From contig ML664157.1 of the NCBI GenBank assembly GCA_007570785.1, positions 7,768,074-7,832,073 on the forward strand: a DNA stretch of 64,000 bases, read 5' to 3'. The notes beneath the pieces were generated by a model. That model was not told where the DNA came from. It was given only the letters and a program-made list of their open reading frames with translations, and did no database searches. This stretch comes from Antilocapra americana. Its lineage: Eukaryota > Chordata > Mammalia > Artiodactyla > Antilocapridae. Shown here one piece after another: positions 33,579-44,751 of this stretch. The translations under genes were made by a program, and so were the position numbers. Position 1 is the first letter of the stretch. Each line of letters opens with the position of its first letter.

Positions 33579-34719
33579 GGGCTGCGATAGGCCATGCACA
33601 AGCGTGGCAACCTCAACGGACCACACAGAACTGCAGCCGAGAGGAGCTACCCCACACCTGAGGTCAAGGGTGGTGGCTGACAGGAGCAGCCCCATGTCCA
33701 AGGAGCAGGGGCTGCAGGGGTGCAGGAGGACCAAGAGGAACTACACCATGTTCAAGGTCAGGAGGGGAGGCCATGAAGAGATATCCCTTGTACAAGGTAA
33801 GGAGAAGTGGCTGCGCTTTGCTGGAGCAGCTGTGAAGAGATATCCCACGTTCAAGGTAAGAGAAACCCAAGAAAGATGGTAGGTGTTGCAAGAGGGCATC
33901 AGAGGGCAAACACACTGAAACATACTTGTTAAAAATAGAAAACTATCCAATCTGATCACCCGGACCACAGCTTTGTCTAACTCAATGAAACTAAGCCATG
34001 CCATGTGGGGCCACCCAAGACGATTGGGTCATTGTGGAGAGGTCTGACAGAATGAGGTCCACTGGAGAAGGGAATGGCAAACCACTTCAGTATTCTTGCC
34101 TTGAGAACCCCATGAACAGTATGAAAAGGCAAAAAGATAGGACACGGAAAGATGAACTCCCCAGGTCGGTAGGTGCCCAATATGCTACTGGAGATCAGTG
34201 CAGAAATAACTCCAGAAAGAATGAAGGAATGGAGCAAAACCAAAACCAATACCCAGCTGTGGATGTGACTGGTGATAGAAGCAAGATCGGATGCTGTAAA
34301 GAGCAATATTGCATAGGAACCTGGAATGTTTAGTCCATGAATCAAGGCAAATTGGAAGTGGTCAAACAGGAGATGGCAAGAGTGAACATCGACATTCCAG
34401 GAATCAGTGAATTGAGATGGACTGGAATGGGTGGATTTAACTCAGATGACCATTATATCTACTACTGTGGGCAGGAATCCCATGGATTAAATGGAGTAGC
34501 CATCATGGTCAACAAAAGAGTCTGAAATGCAGTACTTGGATGCAATCACAAAACTGACAGAATGATCTCTGTTCATTTCCAAGTCAAACCATTCAATATC
34601 ACGGTAACCCAAGCCTATGCCCCAACCAATAATGCTGAAGAAGCTGAAGCTGAACTGTTCTATGAATACCTATAAGACCTTTTAGAACTAACACCCAAAA
34701 AAGATGTCCTTTTCATCGT
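33579..34719 (+). mobile_element. Inner BovB: 5' UTR and N-terminal endonuclease
   Basis: This begins at the probable BovB 5' end ('gggctgcgataggcc'). The GC-richer leader holds repeated 'aagagatatccc' / 'ttcaaggtaag' units. The endonuclease start follows: 'aggaacctggaatg' near 34315, then GISELRW-, AIMVNKRV- and APTNN-like blocks. The copy is broken by stops (for example 34333 and 34523). The part ends at about 34719, where orientation flips. Confidence 0.88.
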
Positions 34720-35058
34720 AAGAGATTTGATTTAGGTCATACGTAAATGGTCTAGTGGTTTTCCCTACTTTCCTCAATTTAAGTCTGAACTTGGCAATAA
34801 GGAGTTCATGATTTGAACCACAGTCAACCCCTGATATTGTTTTTTCTAGCTGTATAGATCTTCTCCATTTTTGGCTGCAAAGAATATAATCAGTCTGATT
34901 TTGGTGTTGACCATCTGGTGATACCCATGTGTAGAGTCTTCTCTTGTGTTGTTGGAAGAGGGTGTTTGCTATCACCAGTGCATTCTCTTGGCAAAACTCC
35001 ATTAGCCCTTGCTCTGCTTCATTCTATACTCCAAGGCCAAATTTGCCTGTTACTCCAG
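34720..35058 (-). mobile_element. Inner BovB: inverted C-terminal endonuclease segment
   Basis: These roughly 340 bp are BovB endonuclease in reverse orientation relative to both flanks. The minus-strand frame 34688-35002 reads EFCQENALVIANTLFQQHKR and TDYILCSQKWRRS. In canonical order this block would lie right after 34719 (about 36 nt missing) but in the plus orientation. It is an internal inversion in the inserted element. Confidence 0.9.
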
Positions 35059-36265
35059 GTGTTTTCAGAACTTCCAAATGTTCAAGCTGGTTTTAGAAAA
35101 GGCAGAGGAACCAGAGATCAAATTGCCAACATCCGCTGAATCATCAAAAAAGCAAGAGAGTTCCAGAAAAAAATCTACTTCTGTTTTATGGACTATGCCA
35201 AAGCCTTTGACTGTGTGGATCACAATAAACTGTGGAAAATTCTGAAAGATATAGGAATACCAGACCACCTGACCTGCCTCTTGAGAAACCTGTATGCATG
35301 TCAGGAAGCAACATTAGAACTGGACATGGAACAACAGACTGGTTCAAAATAGGAAAAGGGGTATGTCAAGGCTGTATATGGTTACTCTGCTTATTTAACT
35401 TATGTGCAGAGTACATCATGAGAAACGCTGGGCTGGAGGAAGCACAAGCTGGCATCAAGATTTCTGGGAAAAATATCAATAACCTCATATATGCAGATGA
35501 CACAACCCTTATGGCAGAAAGTGAAGAGGAACTAAAAAGCGTCTTGATGAAAGTGAGAGGAGAGTGAAAAAGTTGGCTTAAAGCTCAACATTCAGAAAAT
35601 AAGATCATGGCATCTGGTCCCATCATTTCATGGGAAATAGATGGGGAAACACTGGAAAGAGGGTCAGACTTTATTTTATTGGGCTCCAAAGTTACTGCAG
35701 ATGGTGACTACAGCCATGAAACTAAAAGATGCCTACTTCTTGGAAGAAAAGTTATGAGCAACATAGATAGCATATTTAAAAGCAAAAACATTACTTTGCC
35801 AACAAAGGTCCATACAGTCAAGGCTATGGTTTTTCCGGTAGTTTTGTATGGATGTGAGAGTTGGATGGTGAAGAAAGCTGAGCACCAAAGAATTGATGCT
35901 TTTGAACTGTGGTGTTGGAGAAGACTCTTGAGAGTTCCTTGGACTGCAAGAAGGTCCAACCAGTCCATGCTAAAGGAGATCAGTCCTGGGTGTTTTTGGA
36001 AGGACTGATATTGAGACTGAAACTTCAATACTTTGGCCACCTGATGCTAAGAGCTGACTCATTGGAAAAAAACCCTAATGCTGGGAAAGATTGGGGGGAA
36101 GGAAGAGAAGGGGTGACAGAGGATGAGATGGCTGAATGGCATCACCAACTCGATGAACATGCGTTTGGGTAGACTCCGGGAGTCGGTGATAAACAGGGAG
36201 GCCTGGCATGCTGCGATTCATGGGGTCACAAAGAGTTGGACACGACTGAGCAACTGAGCTGAACT
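35059..36265 (+). mobile_element. Inner BovB: reverse transcriptase to 3' end
   Basis: After the inversion the plus orientation returns at 'cagaacttccaaatgttcaa'. About 0.85 kb of linker and RT start is missing relative to the family order. The segment continues to the 3' tail (ACTGAGCTGAACT) at 36265, where the outer BovB resumes. The YADD motif is intact (35490-35501). Confidence 0.92.
35064..36040 (+). pseudogene. BovB ORF2 reverse transcriptase to C-terminus remnant (inner copy)
   Basis: Several frames together cover the RT. 35064-35245 has VQAGFRKGRGTRDQ and the AKAFDCVDH region across a frame change. 35232-35567 has CLFNLCAEYIMRNAGLEEAQ and an intact NLIYADDTTLMAESEEEL active site. 35607-36008 has SGPIISWEIDGE, KVTADGDYSHETKR and VLYGCESWMVKKAEH. 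Frameshifts near 35570 and 35600 and the missing start of the RT prevent function despite the intact catalytic aspartates. It is the best preserved BovB active site in the window along with 19667-19678. Confidence 0.87.
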
Positions 36266-37900
36266 GGTGGTATAGAACTAACAGAAGCAGACGATGTGAA
36301 GAATAGGTTGCAAGAATAAACCAAAGAACTATACAAAAAGGATCTTAAAGACCCAGATAACCGTGAGGGTGTGATCATTCACCTTGAGCCAGACATCCTA
36401 GAGTCTGAAGTCATGTGAGCCTTCAAAAGCATCACTATGAACAAAGCTAGTGGAGGTGATGGAATTCCAGTTGAGCTATTTGAAATCCTAAAAGATGATG
36501 CTATGAAAGTGCTGCACTCCATATGCCAGCAAATTTGGAAAACTCAGCAGTGACCACAGGACTGGAAAAGATCAGTTTTCATTCCAATTTCAAAGAAAGG
36601 CAATGCTGAAGAATGCTGATGAAACTACTGCACAACTGCACTCATCTCACACACTAGTAAAGTAATGCTCAAAATTCTCCAAACCAGGCTTCAACAGTAC
36701 ATGAACTGAGCACTCCCAGATGTTCAAGCTGGATTTAGAAAAGGCAGAGAAACCAGAGATCAGATTGCCAATATCTGTTGAATCATCAAAAAAGCGAGAG
36801 AATTTCAAAAAACATCTATTTTTGCTCCATTGGGTACACTAAAGCCTTTGACTGTGTGGATCACAACAAACTGTGGAAAATTCTTCGAGAGATGGGAATA
36901 CCATATCATCTGACCTGCCTCCTGAGAAATCTGTATGCATGTCAAGAAGCAACAGTTAGAACTGGACATGGAAAAACAGACTGGTTCCAAATCAGGAAAG
37001 GAGCCCATAAAAGCTGTACATGGTCACCGTGCTTATTTAACTTCTATGCAGAGTACATCATTAGAAATGCTGAGCTGGATGTAGCACAAGCTGTAATCAA
37101 GATTGCCAGGAGAAATATTAATAGCCTCAGATATGAAAATGACACCATCCTTACAACAGAAAGTGGAGAGGAACTAAAGAGCCTCTTCATGAAGGTGAAA
37201 GAGGAGAGTGAAAAAGCTGGCTTAAAACTCAACATTCAAAAAATTAAGATCATGGCATCTGGTCCCATCACTTCATAGCAAATAGATGGGGAAACAATGG
37301 CAGATTTTATTTTATTAGGCTTCAAAATCACTGCAGATGGTGACTGCAGTCATGAAATTAAAAGATGGTTGTTCCTTGGAAGAAAAGATATGACCAATCG
37401 AGAAAGCATATTAAAAAGCAGAGACATTACTTTGCTGACAACAATTCATACTGTCAAAGCTATGATTTTTCCAATAATCATGTATTGATGTAAGAGTTGG
37501 ACCATGAAGAAGGTGAACGCTGAAGAATTGATGTTTTTTAACTGTGGTGTTGGAGAAGACTTTTGAGAGTCCCTTGGACTGCAAGGTGATTAAACCAGTC
37601 CATTCTAAAGGAAATCAATCCTGAATATTCATTAGAAGGACTGATGCTTTAAAGTGAAGCTCTAATACTTTGGCCACTTGATGTGAAGATCTGGCTCATT
37701 AAAGAAGACCTTGATGCTGGGAAAGGTTGAATTCAGGAGGAGAAGGGGACAACAGAGGACAAGATTGTTGGATGGCATCACCAAATTGATGGACATGAGT
37801 TTGAGCAAGCTCCAGGATGGTGAAGCACAGGGAAGCCTGGTGTGCTGTATTCCATGGGATCATAGTCGTACATGAATGAGCCAATGAACAACAACACTAA
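36266..37900 (+). mobile_element. Outer BovB, right part, to the 3' end
   Basis: This continues the element from 33578: linker, full RT region and 3' tail (ending near 'gagccaatgaacaacaac'). It is more diverged than the inner copy, as expected if it is older. Stops are scattered through it, for example near 36416 and 36553. Confidence 0.9.
36778..37278 (+). pseudogene. BovB ORF2 reverse transcriptase remnant (outer copy)
   Basis: The 166-codon frame carries the RT core: YTKAFDCVDHNKLWKIL, HLTCLLRNLYACQEATV, RTGHGKTDWFQIRKGA, SPCLFNFYAEYIIRNAEL and LKLNIQKIKIMASGPITS. The catalytic YADD reads YEND (37132-37143), so one aspartate is lost. The first M is a TTG-type or internal position, since the natural protein starts far upstream. 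It stops at 37276 at a TAG where TSW is expected. Confidence 0.87.
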
Positions 37901-38211
37901 TGAAAAATATTGAAATCACTGTAGATGATTGTCTTGCTAAAGACAATACAACTAGTAAGTAGCAAGAGCAAGAACAGAACCTGGGTTTCTGGGATCCTAA
38001 ATCAGTAAATTTCAACACTTAAATGCCTTTGTCAATCAAATTATTTATTGCAATTTAACCAATGCCTTTTTTGTACTCTCTTTTTTAAAAAGATGTTTAA
38101 AAGCTTTTACTTTTATACTTATCCAAACTGCAATTCTCATCAATAATAACAAGTTAATTGTAGGTCATGAATCTGTAAAAAATACTGACATAGTAAAAAA
38201 ACAAAAACAAA
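37901..38211. other. Unassigned AT-rich sequence
   Basis: There is no repeat or gene that I can name. Confidence 0.45.
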
Positions 38212-38432
38212 ACAAGGCTTGAAATCAGACAGAACAGATTAAATCTTATTTCTGTCACTCTATAGCTCTGTACATTTGGGTAACCCTTTCAACCTAAGAC
38301 AGTTTCCTCACCTGCAGAGTGAAGGTGATAAGCATTATCTTATAGAGTTTCTATGAAGATTACATAAAATAGCATCTGCAAAATGCTTTTTAGCACAGTC
38401 CTCGGTACATAATATACACTTGATAAGTGACT
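38212..38432 (+). mobile_element. MIR SINE
   Basis: The text 'gctctgtacatttgggtaac', 'cagtttcctcacctgcagag', 'atgaagattacataaaatag' and 'gcacagtcctcggtacataa' follows the MIR consensus in order. Confidence 0.8.
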
Positions 38433-38463
38433 GCAATTATGCATATCAGACATGTAAAGATGC

Positions 38464-38572
38464 TGCTGGGACAGGCTAAAGAATCTGCCTGCCAATACAG
38501 GAGATGCTGGTTCAATCCTCCGGTTGGAAAGATATCCTGGAGAAGGAAATGGCAATCCACTACAGTATTCTT
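38464..38572 (+). mobile_element. Bov-tA SINE, left part
   Basis: This is a diverged tRNA-derived head ('ctaaagaatctgcctgcc') and the start of the Bov-A unit, interrupted by a BovB at 38573. The rest is at 38953-39050. Confidence 0.85.
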
Positions 38573-38952
38573 TTAATACAATATTGATGCTTTTGAACTA
38601 AGTGTTAGAGAAGACTCTTGAGAGTCCTTTGGACAGCAAGGAGATCAAACCACTCAATCATAAAGGAAATCAGTCCTGAATATTCGTTGGAAGGACTGAT
38701 GCTGAAGCTGAAGCTCCAATACTTTTGCCAGCTGATGCTGACTCATTGGAAAAGACCCTGATGCTGGGCAAGATTGAAAGCATGTGGAGAAGGGGATGAC
38801 AGAGGATGAGATGGTTGGATGGCATCACTGACTCGAATGGACATGAGTTTGAGCAAGGTCTGGGAGTTAGTGATAGATAGGGAAGCCTGGCATACAGCGG
38901 TCCATGGGGTTGCAAAGAATAAGACACTGCTGAGCAACTGAACTGAACTGAG
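38573..38952 (+). mobile_element. BovB LINE 3' end nested in Bov-tA
   Basis: A 380-bp BovB tail is bounded by an exact 10-bp duplication, cagtattctt (38563-38572 and 38953-38962). It is therefore younger than the Bov-tA. Confidence 0.93.
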
Positions 38953-39050
38953 CAGTATTCTTGCCTGGGAAATCCCACAGAGAATCCTGGCAGACTACAG
39001 CCTGTGGGGATGCAGAGAGTCAGACACGATTTAGTGAATAAACAGCAGCA
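38953..39050 (+). mobile_element. Bov-tA SINE, right part
   Basis: This resumes at 'cagtattcttgcctgggaaa' and runs to the Bov-A end and an AGCAGCAAC tail. Confidence 0.85.
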
Positions 39051-40997
39051 ACAAAGGTACTGATGGTCAAAGCATGATTTTAAGTTCTTTTCATGACTTC
39101 AGATCTGATAAAAATAGCTGAAATCTTAATACATTCTCTTCTAGATAGGCTTGAGGCCCTGAAGGGATGAAATGAATAGAGTAATCTAGATGAGTAGATC
39201 TGACTGTCTTTTGTCCCCAGAGAAATAATGTTATCCAGCTTTAAGATCCATTGAATAGGCATTCAATAAATGAAGTACTTGACTCTCAGACAATGCTAAT
39301 AATAGCAGATGAGAATCATCACATACAATGTTTTGAATAGAGCAGGTTTTTTTTCAGCTCCATTTAACAAAACTTCAGACTCTCAACTCTGATGGACTCC
39401 CTTTATGGATGTTTGGTTTGAGTTCTTGATCTTTAACATTTATTGACTTGCAAACTCTGCACTAGGTGTTTGGGTTATAAAATAAAAAATATGAAACGGC
39501 AAAATTCGTAAAACATACTAAAAGCTGTTGGTCAAAGAAGTCAAATATTATCTAGGTTAGTATTTGGGTGGTCAAAATCTGTATCCTCTCAGTGTGAACA
39601 ATGCGTATGTGCTACCACAAAAATGTACAGTTAAGTATAGTTTATGAAAATGAAGAATAATGTTTTAAAGAGAAGAGAAATAGGTCAAAGACAGGATCCT
39701 CTACTTATATAAATATGGAACAATATGTAAAGAATTTTGATTATTCCAACACAGAAATTGAGAATGGTTTTAAAAAAAGTTCTGTATCCCCAGATATCAT
39801 GTATATGGGAATTTTAAAGCTTAAAAATAAAATTAGAAACCTGAGACTTTGAGAAAAAAGAAAGAAAGTAGTTTTAAGAATAGATCTGGAAACATAATCA
39901 TGAAAATTTGAAAAAAAAAATTTTGAAGCACAGAGACTACTTGAAAACTCTATCTAGTAAGAGAAAATAGAATCAATATTACAACAAAAGGCATTCCATA
40001 AGGAATAGGTACTTCTTTGAAATATCTAAATACCAAAATGAGAGATGATCTCTTTTTTAATAGTAAGATTAGTTATTTATTGGTTTTGATTAATATAAGA
40101 CAAGTATTTCCAGAAGTAAAAACAGAATGATGATCTCTTACAGTTTTTTTTCTAATCCTGTGTTCTATAACTCTAAAAAAAGACTTTGCTGATATTTGGG
40201 CATAGTAACTCTAAATTCATGAATCTTTTAAACATAGGTAAGTTTTTAGGCAATAAAATAGACATGGTTGAAAGCCTTAGGCCCTATGTACTCAAGAGAA
40301 AATTGTGTCCCATGAATTTTTAATAAACTAAACAGTGCTATTTCCATGAAGAAATAAAGTATGCTAAATGAGAGTGACAGGAATTCCAAGGGGAAAGGCT
40401 GAAAAAAGGCAGTGCTTGGCACTTCTATCTTTCAGTGGAGGTAGGAGAAAAATCAGAGAAGTTTATAACAAAAATACTAGATTTTATTACATGCAAAACT
40501 GGGAAACATTCTGATTTGCATTTTTGCATAAATTTTTGTAATTTGAAAGTCCTATTTGCAAATATTTTAAAACAGTTTAATTAATTAATATACATTCTTG
40601 TTGTTCTATTTGAATCTAGTACTCAGGATATGGCACATGAAATAAAGATGATATTTTAAAAACCAGTTTTATCACATATCAGATCTATTAGATTGTTGGG
40701 ATCAAAGTACAGATGAAATTTCAGATGGAGAAGTGGATACAGAATTAAGGACTTCTAACAAAACAAAAAGAGAAGATAAGAAAGAAGACAAGGGTTATTT
40801 TCCTCTTCTTTGGTCTCTCTCTCTACCTCTCCCCTTTCTCCTCCTCCAACACCTAATCCCTCCTTCTGGTGTTAGTCCTACCTGTATTATCTTATTTTTT
40901 CAGTCCATCCTCACAGCCACAACTATTATTTTAAACAATAGAAAGCAAAACCAAAGATGGGTTCTGTTCTCCATTTTAAATGTGTTTAAAAAGATTT
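39051..40997. other. Unassigned AT-rich sequence
   Basis: Nearly 2 kb with no confident repeat. A weak L2/MIR-like bit ('aacatttattgacttgcaa') lies near 39437-39475. A pyrimidine-rich run (TCTCTCTCTACCTCTCCCC) lies near 40812-40850. An 88-codon frame there (40733-40999) reflects that run and has no known domain. Confidence 0.45.
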
Positions 40998-41013
40998 GAG
41001 AGAGAGAGAGAGA
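40998..41013. repeat. (GA)n microsatellite
   Basis: Eight GA dinucleotides in a row. Confidence 0.85.
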
Positions 41014-41614
41014 CAAAACTCCCTTGTGAAATCGGAGGTCTACCTAAGACCTGAAGTAGCCTGGAGGGAAGAGAGGGGTAGGGAACAAGCAGAGCTTCAG
41101 GGAGGGTTTCAATACATAGACGCATAAATAATTCAGGAGCACCTTAAATTCTAGAAATTTGAGAGTGAAAAGATGGTTGCAGCGAGAGCTTACCTCACAC
41201 TAATAAATCAAATTATGGAATCCCTGAGAAGGGATTTCTGTAGGAAGTAAGACCACCTAGAAGAGCATCACTGGTAGGTTCTTACAGGCATTCCATTAGG
41301 GAGGCACACTTATCAAAAGGACTGAGGAAGAATTGGGGTTTCTTCCATAGAGAACCGCTGATAGAACCTGAGATGTCTGAGGTCCTTTTGAAGGTGAAGA
41401 TGTATTTCAAAAAACTAAAATATTACTGAAGCAGAAGTATAGCTGCTAATTCTCAAGAAAAGATCATAATGACACTTTAGGATTAAGAAACAAAACTAGA
41501 CTATGATTAGGTCAATGATTTATTATACGTTTCTTGAGAGAAGGTTCACAGATTTTACCTAGATTCTCTAATTATTTAAATTGTACTTTTTCAGACAATC
41601 CAGATTGATTTTAT
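41014..41614. other. Unassigned sequence
   Basis: No repeat family or exon is recognised. Confidence 0.45.
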
Positions 41615-41830
41615 TTTGTTTAGCTTTATTGAAGTATAATTGACAAAATTTTAAGATATTTAAAGTGTACATTCTGATGAATTGATATGTGTATACATTT
41701 TGAAAGGATTCCTCCCACCTGGGTAAATAACACATCTGTCATCTCATAAATTAATACTTATCTTTTTTTTTTCTGAGGTTAAGAACATTTAACTTCCACT
41801 CTCCACGAACTTCAATCAAACAATACAGTA
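41615..41830. mobile_element. Old L1 3' UTR-like fragment
   Basis: The text 'ttattgaagtataattgac', 'gtacattctgatgaattg' and 'aagaacatttaacttccac' is typical of a 3' UTR module of older mammalian L1s. I cannot fix the strand. Confidence 0.55.
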
Positions 41831-42293
41831 GTAAATTGTTTTTTATCATATCAAAGAGAAATATAAATCATTAATACTTGGTTATTAAATTTATAAAAAA
41901 TATTTTTTTCTTGGGTAAAAAAAACTGGTCAGTTAAGAATAACCAACCATTCTGATTTGTTCAGGCCTAAGGGGTTTTCCAGAACATAAAATTTGAAGTT
42001 CTAAAATCAGGGCATTGTTGGACAAACCAAGAGAGGTGTTCACCCTAATCTACGGGAAAAAACCCAAGTGTTTGATATCCTGATTCTCCATTTGATGTTT
42101 ACTGAGCACTTATCTATTTAAATATTTAAATACATGAATATGTATATTGGCTTTCACAAATGAAACAGAAAGGTGGGCATTACTGAGGCACCTATAGAAT
42201 CCTATTCCCCATGTAATGACCTTTAATATCAGATTTTTAAAATAGAAGAGGCCAAGCAAAACTTAAACACTGTGAATCTCCACTCTGTGACAT
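41831..42293. other. Unassigned AT-rich sequence
   Basis: A weak L2/MIR-like start ('tgtttactgagcacttat') lies at 42096-42115. The remainder is not assigned. Confidence 0.4.
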
Positions 42294-42400
42294 TGACTTA
42301 CTGTGTTTTAGATGCCATGAATTCAAAGATAAGGTGGATCCTAACATACTCTGTCCCACAGTCTGGTGGGAATAAGGAGACACTAGAGATTAAGAGACCA
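42294..42400 (-). mobile_element. L2 LINE 3' fragment
   Basis: The text 'caaagataaggtggatcct' followed by 'acagtctggtgggaataagg' resembles the antisense L2 3' end. The match is diverged. Confidence 0.5.
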
Positions 42401-42454
42401 CATTTACTGAGTGAAATGCACCAAAATTTTAGGCAAGAATTGACCTCTAGAAGT

Positions 42455-42575
42455 CAGGAGAATTATATTCTACTCTAAGTTTGTCTATTAATTAGTTACA
42501 TGGCTCTCCTTAAATCATTCCATTTCCCTGGGTCTCAATTTCTACAACTTTAGAATGGAATGGTTGAGATAGAGG
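42455..42575 (+). mobile_element. MIR fragment
   Basis: The text 'attagttacatggctctcc', 'ttccctgggtctcaatttc' and 'ctttagaatggaatgg' matches the central MIR region loosely. Confidence 0.5.
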
Positions 42576-43309
42576 TTCTCAAGTCTTTTAAAGTATATGT
42601 TTCTATGAATCCAGATACTTCAAATAGAGTTTTATGGGATAAAGTCTTGCAAATAACAATTTCTCATGAAGGATGACCAATATTTTTTCCTTAGGCCATA
42701 CAAATGGTAGTAGGTATTCTTGGCCAATTGAAAAAAACCCAATATTGTGAAGAAAAGTGAGAACTCAGCCCTAGAAATAAGAAATGCTTTTGATTTCAGT
42801 GGTGTGCTGAAGACAGCCCATTCTATTCATCTCTTAATGTTCAATAATCCGTGTTCCACAATATAAAAGACTGTTTCCTTATAATCCTTTAAAATACATA
42901 TAGTTATTAATGGGAAAAGATGATAAGACTTAATTGTGGGATTCATAATATACATGGTGTAACACATATGGCCATAAAACATGATGATGAGGAGTTAAAT
43001 TATACACTAGCAAGATTTTTACATTTTTACATGAAACAGAATAATAACTCTATGTAAACTGTGGAAAGTTAATCAAGTATAGTATGACACATAAAATTCC
43101 TAAAGCACAATGCAAAAATTTATAGCTAAAAAAGTCAACAGATAAATTTAAAATGGAGTTAAAAAATATTCATTTAGTCCAAGAAAAGGTAGGAAATGGA
43201 AGAAAAGGGAAACAAAAAACAATGCTGACAAGCAGAAAAAAAAATTGTAAAATTTTAGGTCTTAAGCCAATAGTATAAAAAACTATATTAAGTGTCAATG
43301 GTCTAACTT
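42576..43309. other. Unassigned AT-rich sequence
   Basis: There is no repeat or gene I can name. Confidence 0.45.
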
Positions 43310-43634
43310 CTGCACATGTACCCAGAGAAAACCATAACTAAAAAAGTTACATGCATGCCAACGTTCACTGCAGCCCCTATTTACAATAGCAGGACATGGA
43401 AGAAACCTAAAAGTCCATCAACAGAGGAGTGGATAAAGAAGGTGTGGTACATATATACAATGGACTATTACTCAGCCATAAAATGGAACAGAACGGTGTC
43501 ATTTGCAGAGATACGGATGAACCTAGAGTTTTATGTTTTTATTGAAGTAGAGTTTCTGATTCATTTTCTATACAGCAGAAGTTAACACAACATTATGAAA
43601 CAACTATACTCCAAAAAAATTAATAAAAAATGTT
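43310..43634 (+). mobile_element. Old L1 fragment with internal deletion
   Basis: The ORF2 C-terminal blocks (43316-43500: FTAAPIYNSRTWKK, MDYYSAIKW) jump directly into 3' UTR text ('ttctatacagcagaagtt') ending in an A-rich tail. The intervening 3' UTR is missing. Confidence 0.8.
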
Positions 43635-43937
43635 AATCTACATACTCCAGTTAAAAGTTAGAAGTGGTCAGAATAGGCTAAAAAATAGCAAGACCCAACT
43701 ATATTATATATTACAATTAAAAGTAATGCACTTAAAATATAAAACTCAGGTTTAAAGATAATGTATGAGGAATGATATTCCATGCAAACAGTAAGAATAA
43801 AAATTCTAGAGTGGATATGTTAACATTAGATTAACACATAAAGACAAAGAATATTATTAGGTATAAATAGGGACATTTCTAAATGATAAAACGTCAATTC
43901 ACTAGGAAGATATAACAATCTTAAATGTATACATACT
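43635..43937. other. Unassigned AT-rich sequence
   Basis: Faint L1-like text ('atgatattccatgcaaac' near 43772) suggests a very short old L1 endonuclease piece. The rest is unassigned. Confidence 0.4.
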
Positions 43938-44145
43938 TAAAAGACCCTGATGCTGGGAAAGAGTGAAAGCAAGAGGAGAAGGGGAGACAGAGGATTAGAT
44001 GGTTGAATGGTATCACTGACTCAGTAGGCATGAGTATGAGCAAACTCTGGGAGACAGTGAAAGACAGGGAAGTCTGGCATGCTGCAGTTTATGGGATCAC
44101 AAAGAGTCAGACACAACTTAGAGACTAAACAACAATAACTAACAA
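43938..44145 (+). mobile_element. BovB LINE, extreme 3' end
   Basis: It starts 'aaaagaccctgatgctggg' and ends in a 'gactaaacaacaataac' tail. It is strongly 5'-truncated. Confidence 0.9.
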
Positions 44146-44625
44146 TATAGGTTAAATATATTTAGAAGTATATGAAACAAAAAATTGAGAAAATTAAAGG
44201 GGGAAATACTAACTCCTCAATCATTTCGAAATCTTAATATCTCTCACCAACTAATAGACCAATTAGATTAAAAAATCTAAAGACATAGAAGATATGAACA
44301 ATACTATCAAACCCTTAACCTTGTTGATATTTATACAGAATAATTTTTTAAAATCTGTGCTTCTGCATTTGGCTATTTACATTATAATAATAATTGCAGG
44401 CTTTTAAATTTGTTTCCATTCTTGAAACATTACTTTGTAAGTGTTGAACTTTGCATGCATAAAATAAATTGTGGTCCTCTTTTTGTTTGGTGTTTCATGA
44501 AAAGACAGAGAATTTTACAGTTTTAATTATTTTCAGTTCTTCATTACACTGTGCCCTACATATCTTACCAAAGATTTTTTAAAAACATTTTTCATTAAGA
44601 TTTTCTCATGTGGCCACTATTCCTG
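44146..44625. other. Unassigned AT-rich sequence
   Basis: There is no repeat or gene I can name before the CA repeat. Confidence 0.45.
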
Positions 44626-44626
44626 C

Positions 44627-44670
<44 letters not shown>

Positions 44671-44675
44671 AGAGA
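44626..44675. repeat. (CA)n(GA)n microsatellite
   Basis: About 21 CA units with one early CG interruption are followed by four GA units. This is a likely polymorphic length marker. The open frame starting at 44610 is a product of this repeat and the SINE after it. Confidence 0.95.
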
Positions 44676-44751
44676 AGCTATTTGTTATATTTGAAGAAAT
44701 ATCAGAAAACAAGTACATTTCTCTTAATAATTACACATACGTACATATTAT

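Noticed and set aside
33604..33882. Arginine-rich 92-codon frame as a host protein
   Set aside because: It lies wholly within the BovB 5' leader, and its composition reflects the GC-rich repeat units.
34688..35002. A separate minus-strand BovB insertion at 34.7-35.1 kb
   Set aside because: It fits between the flanking BovB parts in consensus order, apart from about 36 nt on one side and a larger loss on the other. An internal inversion explains it with fewer events, although a separate insertion is not excluded.
40733..40999. 88-codon frame with a hydrophobic, leucine-rich stretch
   Set aside because: The hydrophobic part is a translated pyrimidine-rich run, and there is no conserved domain.
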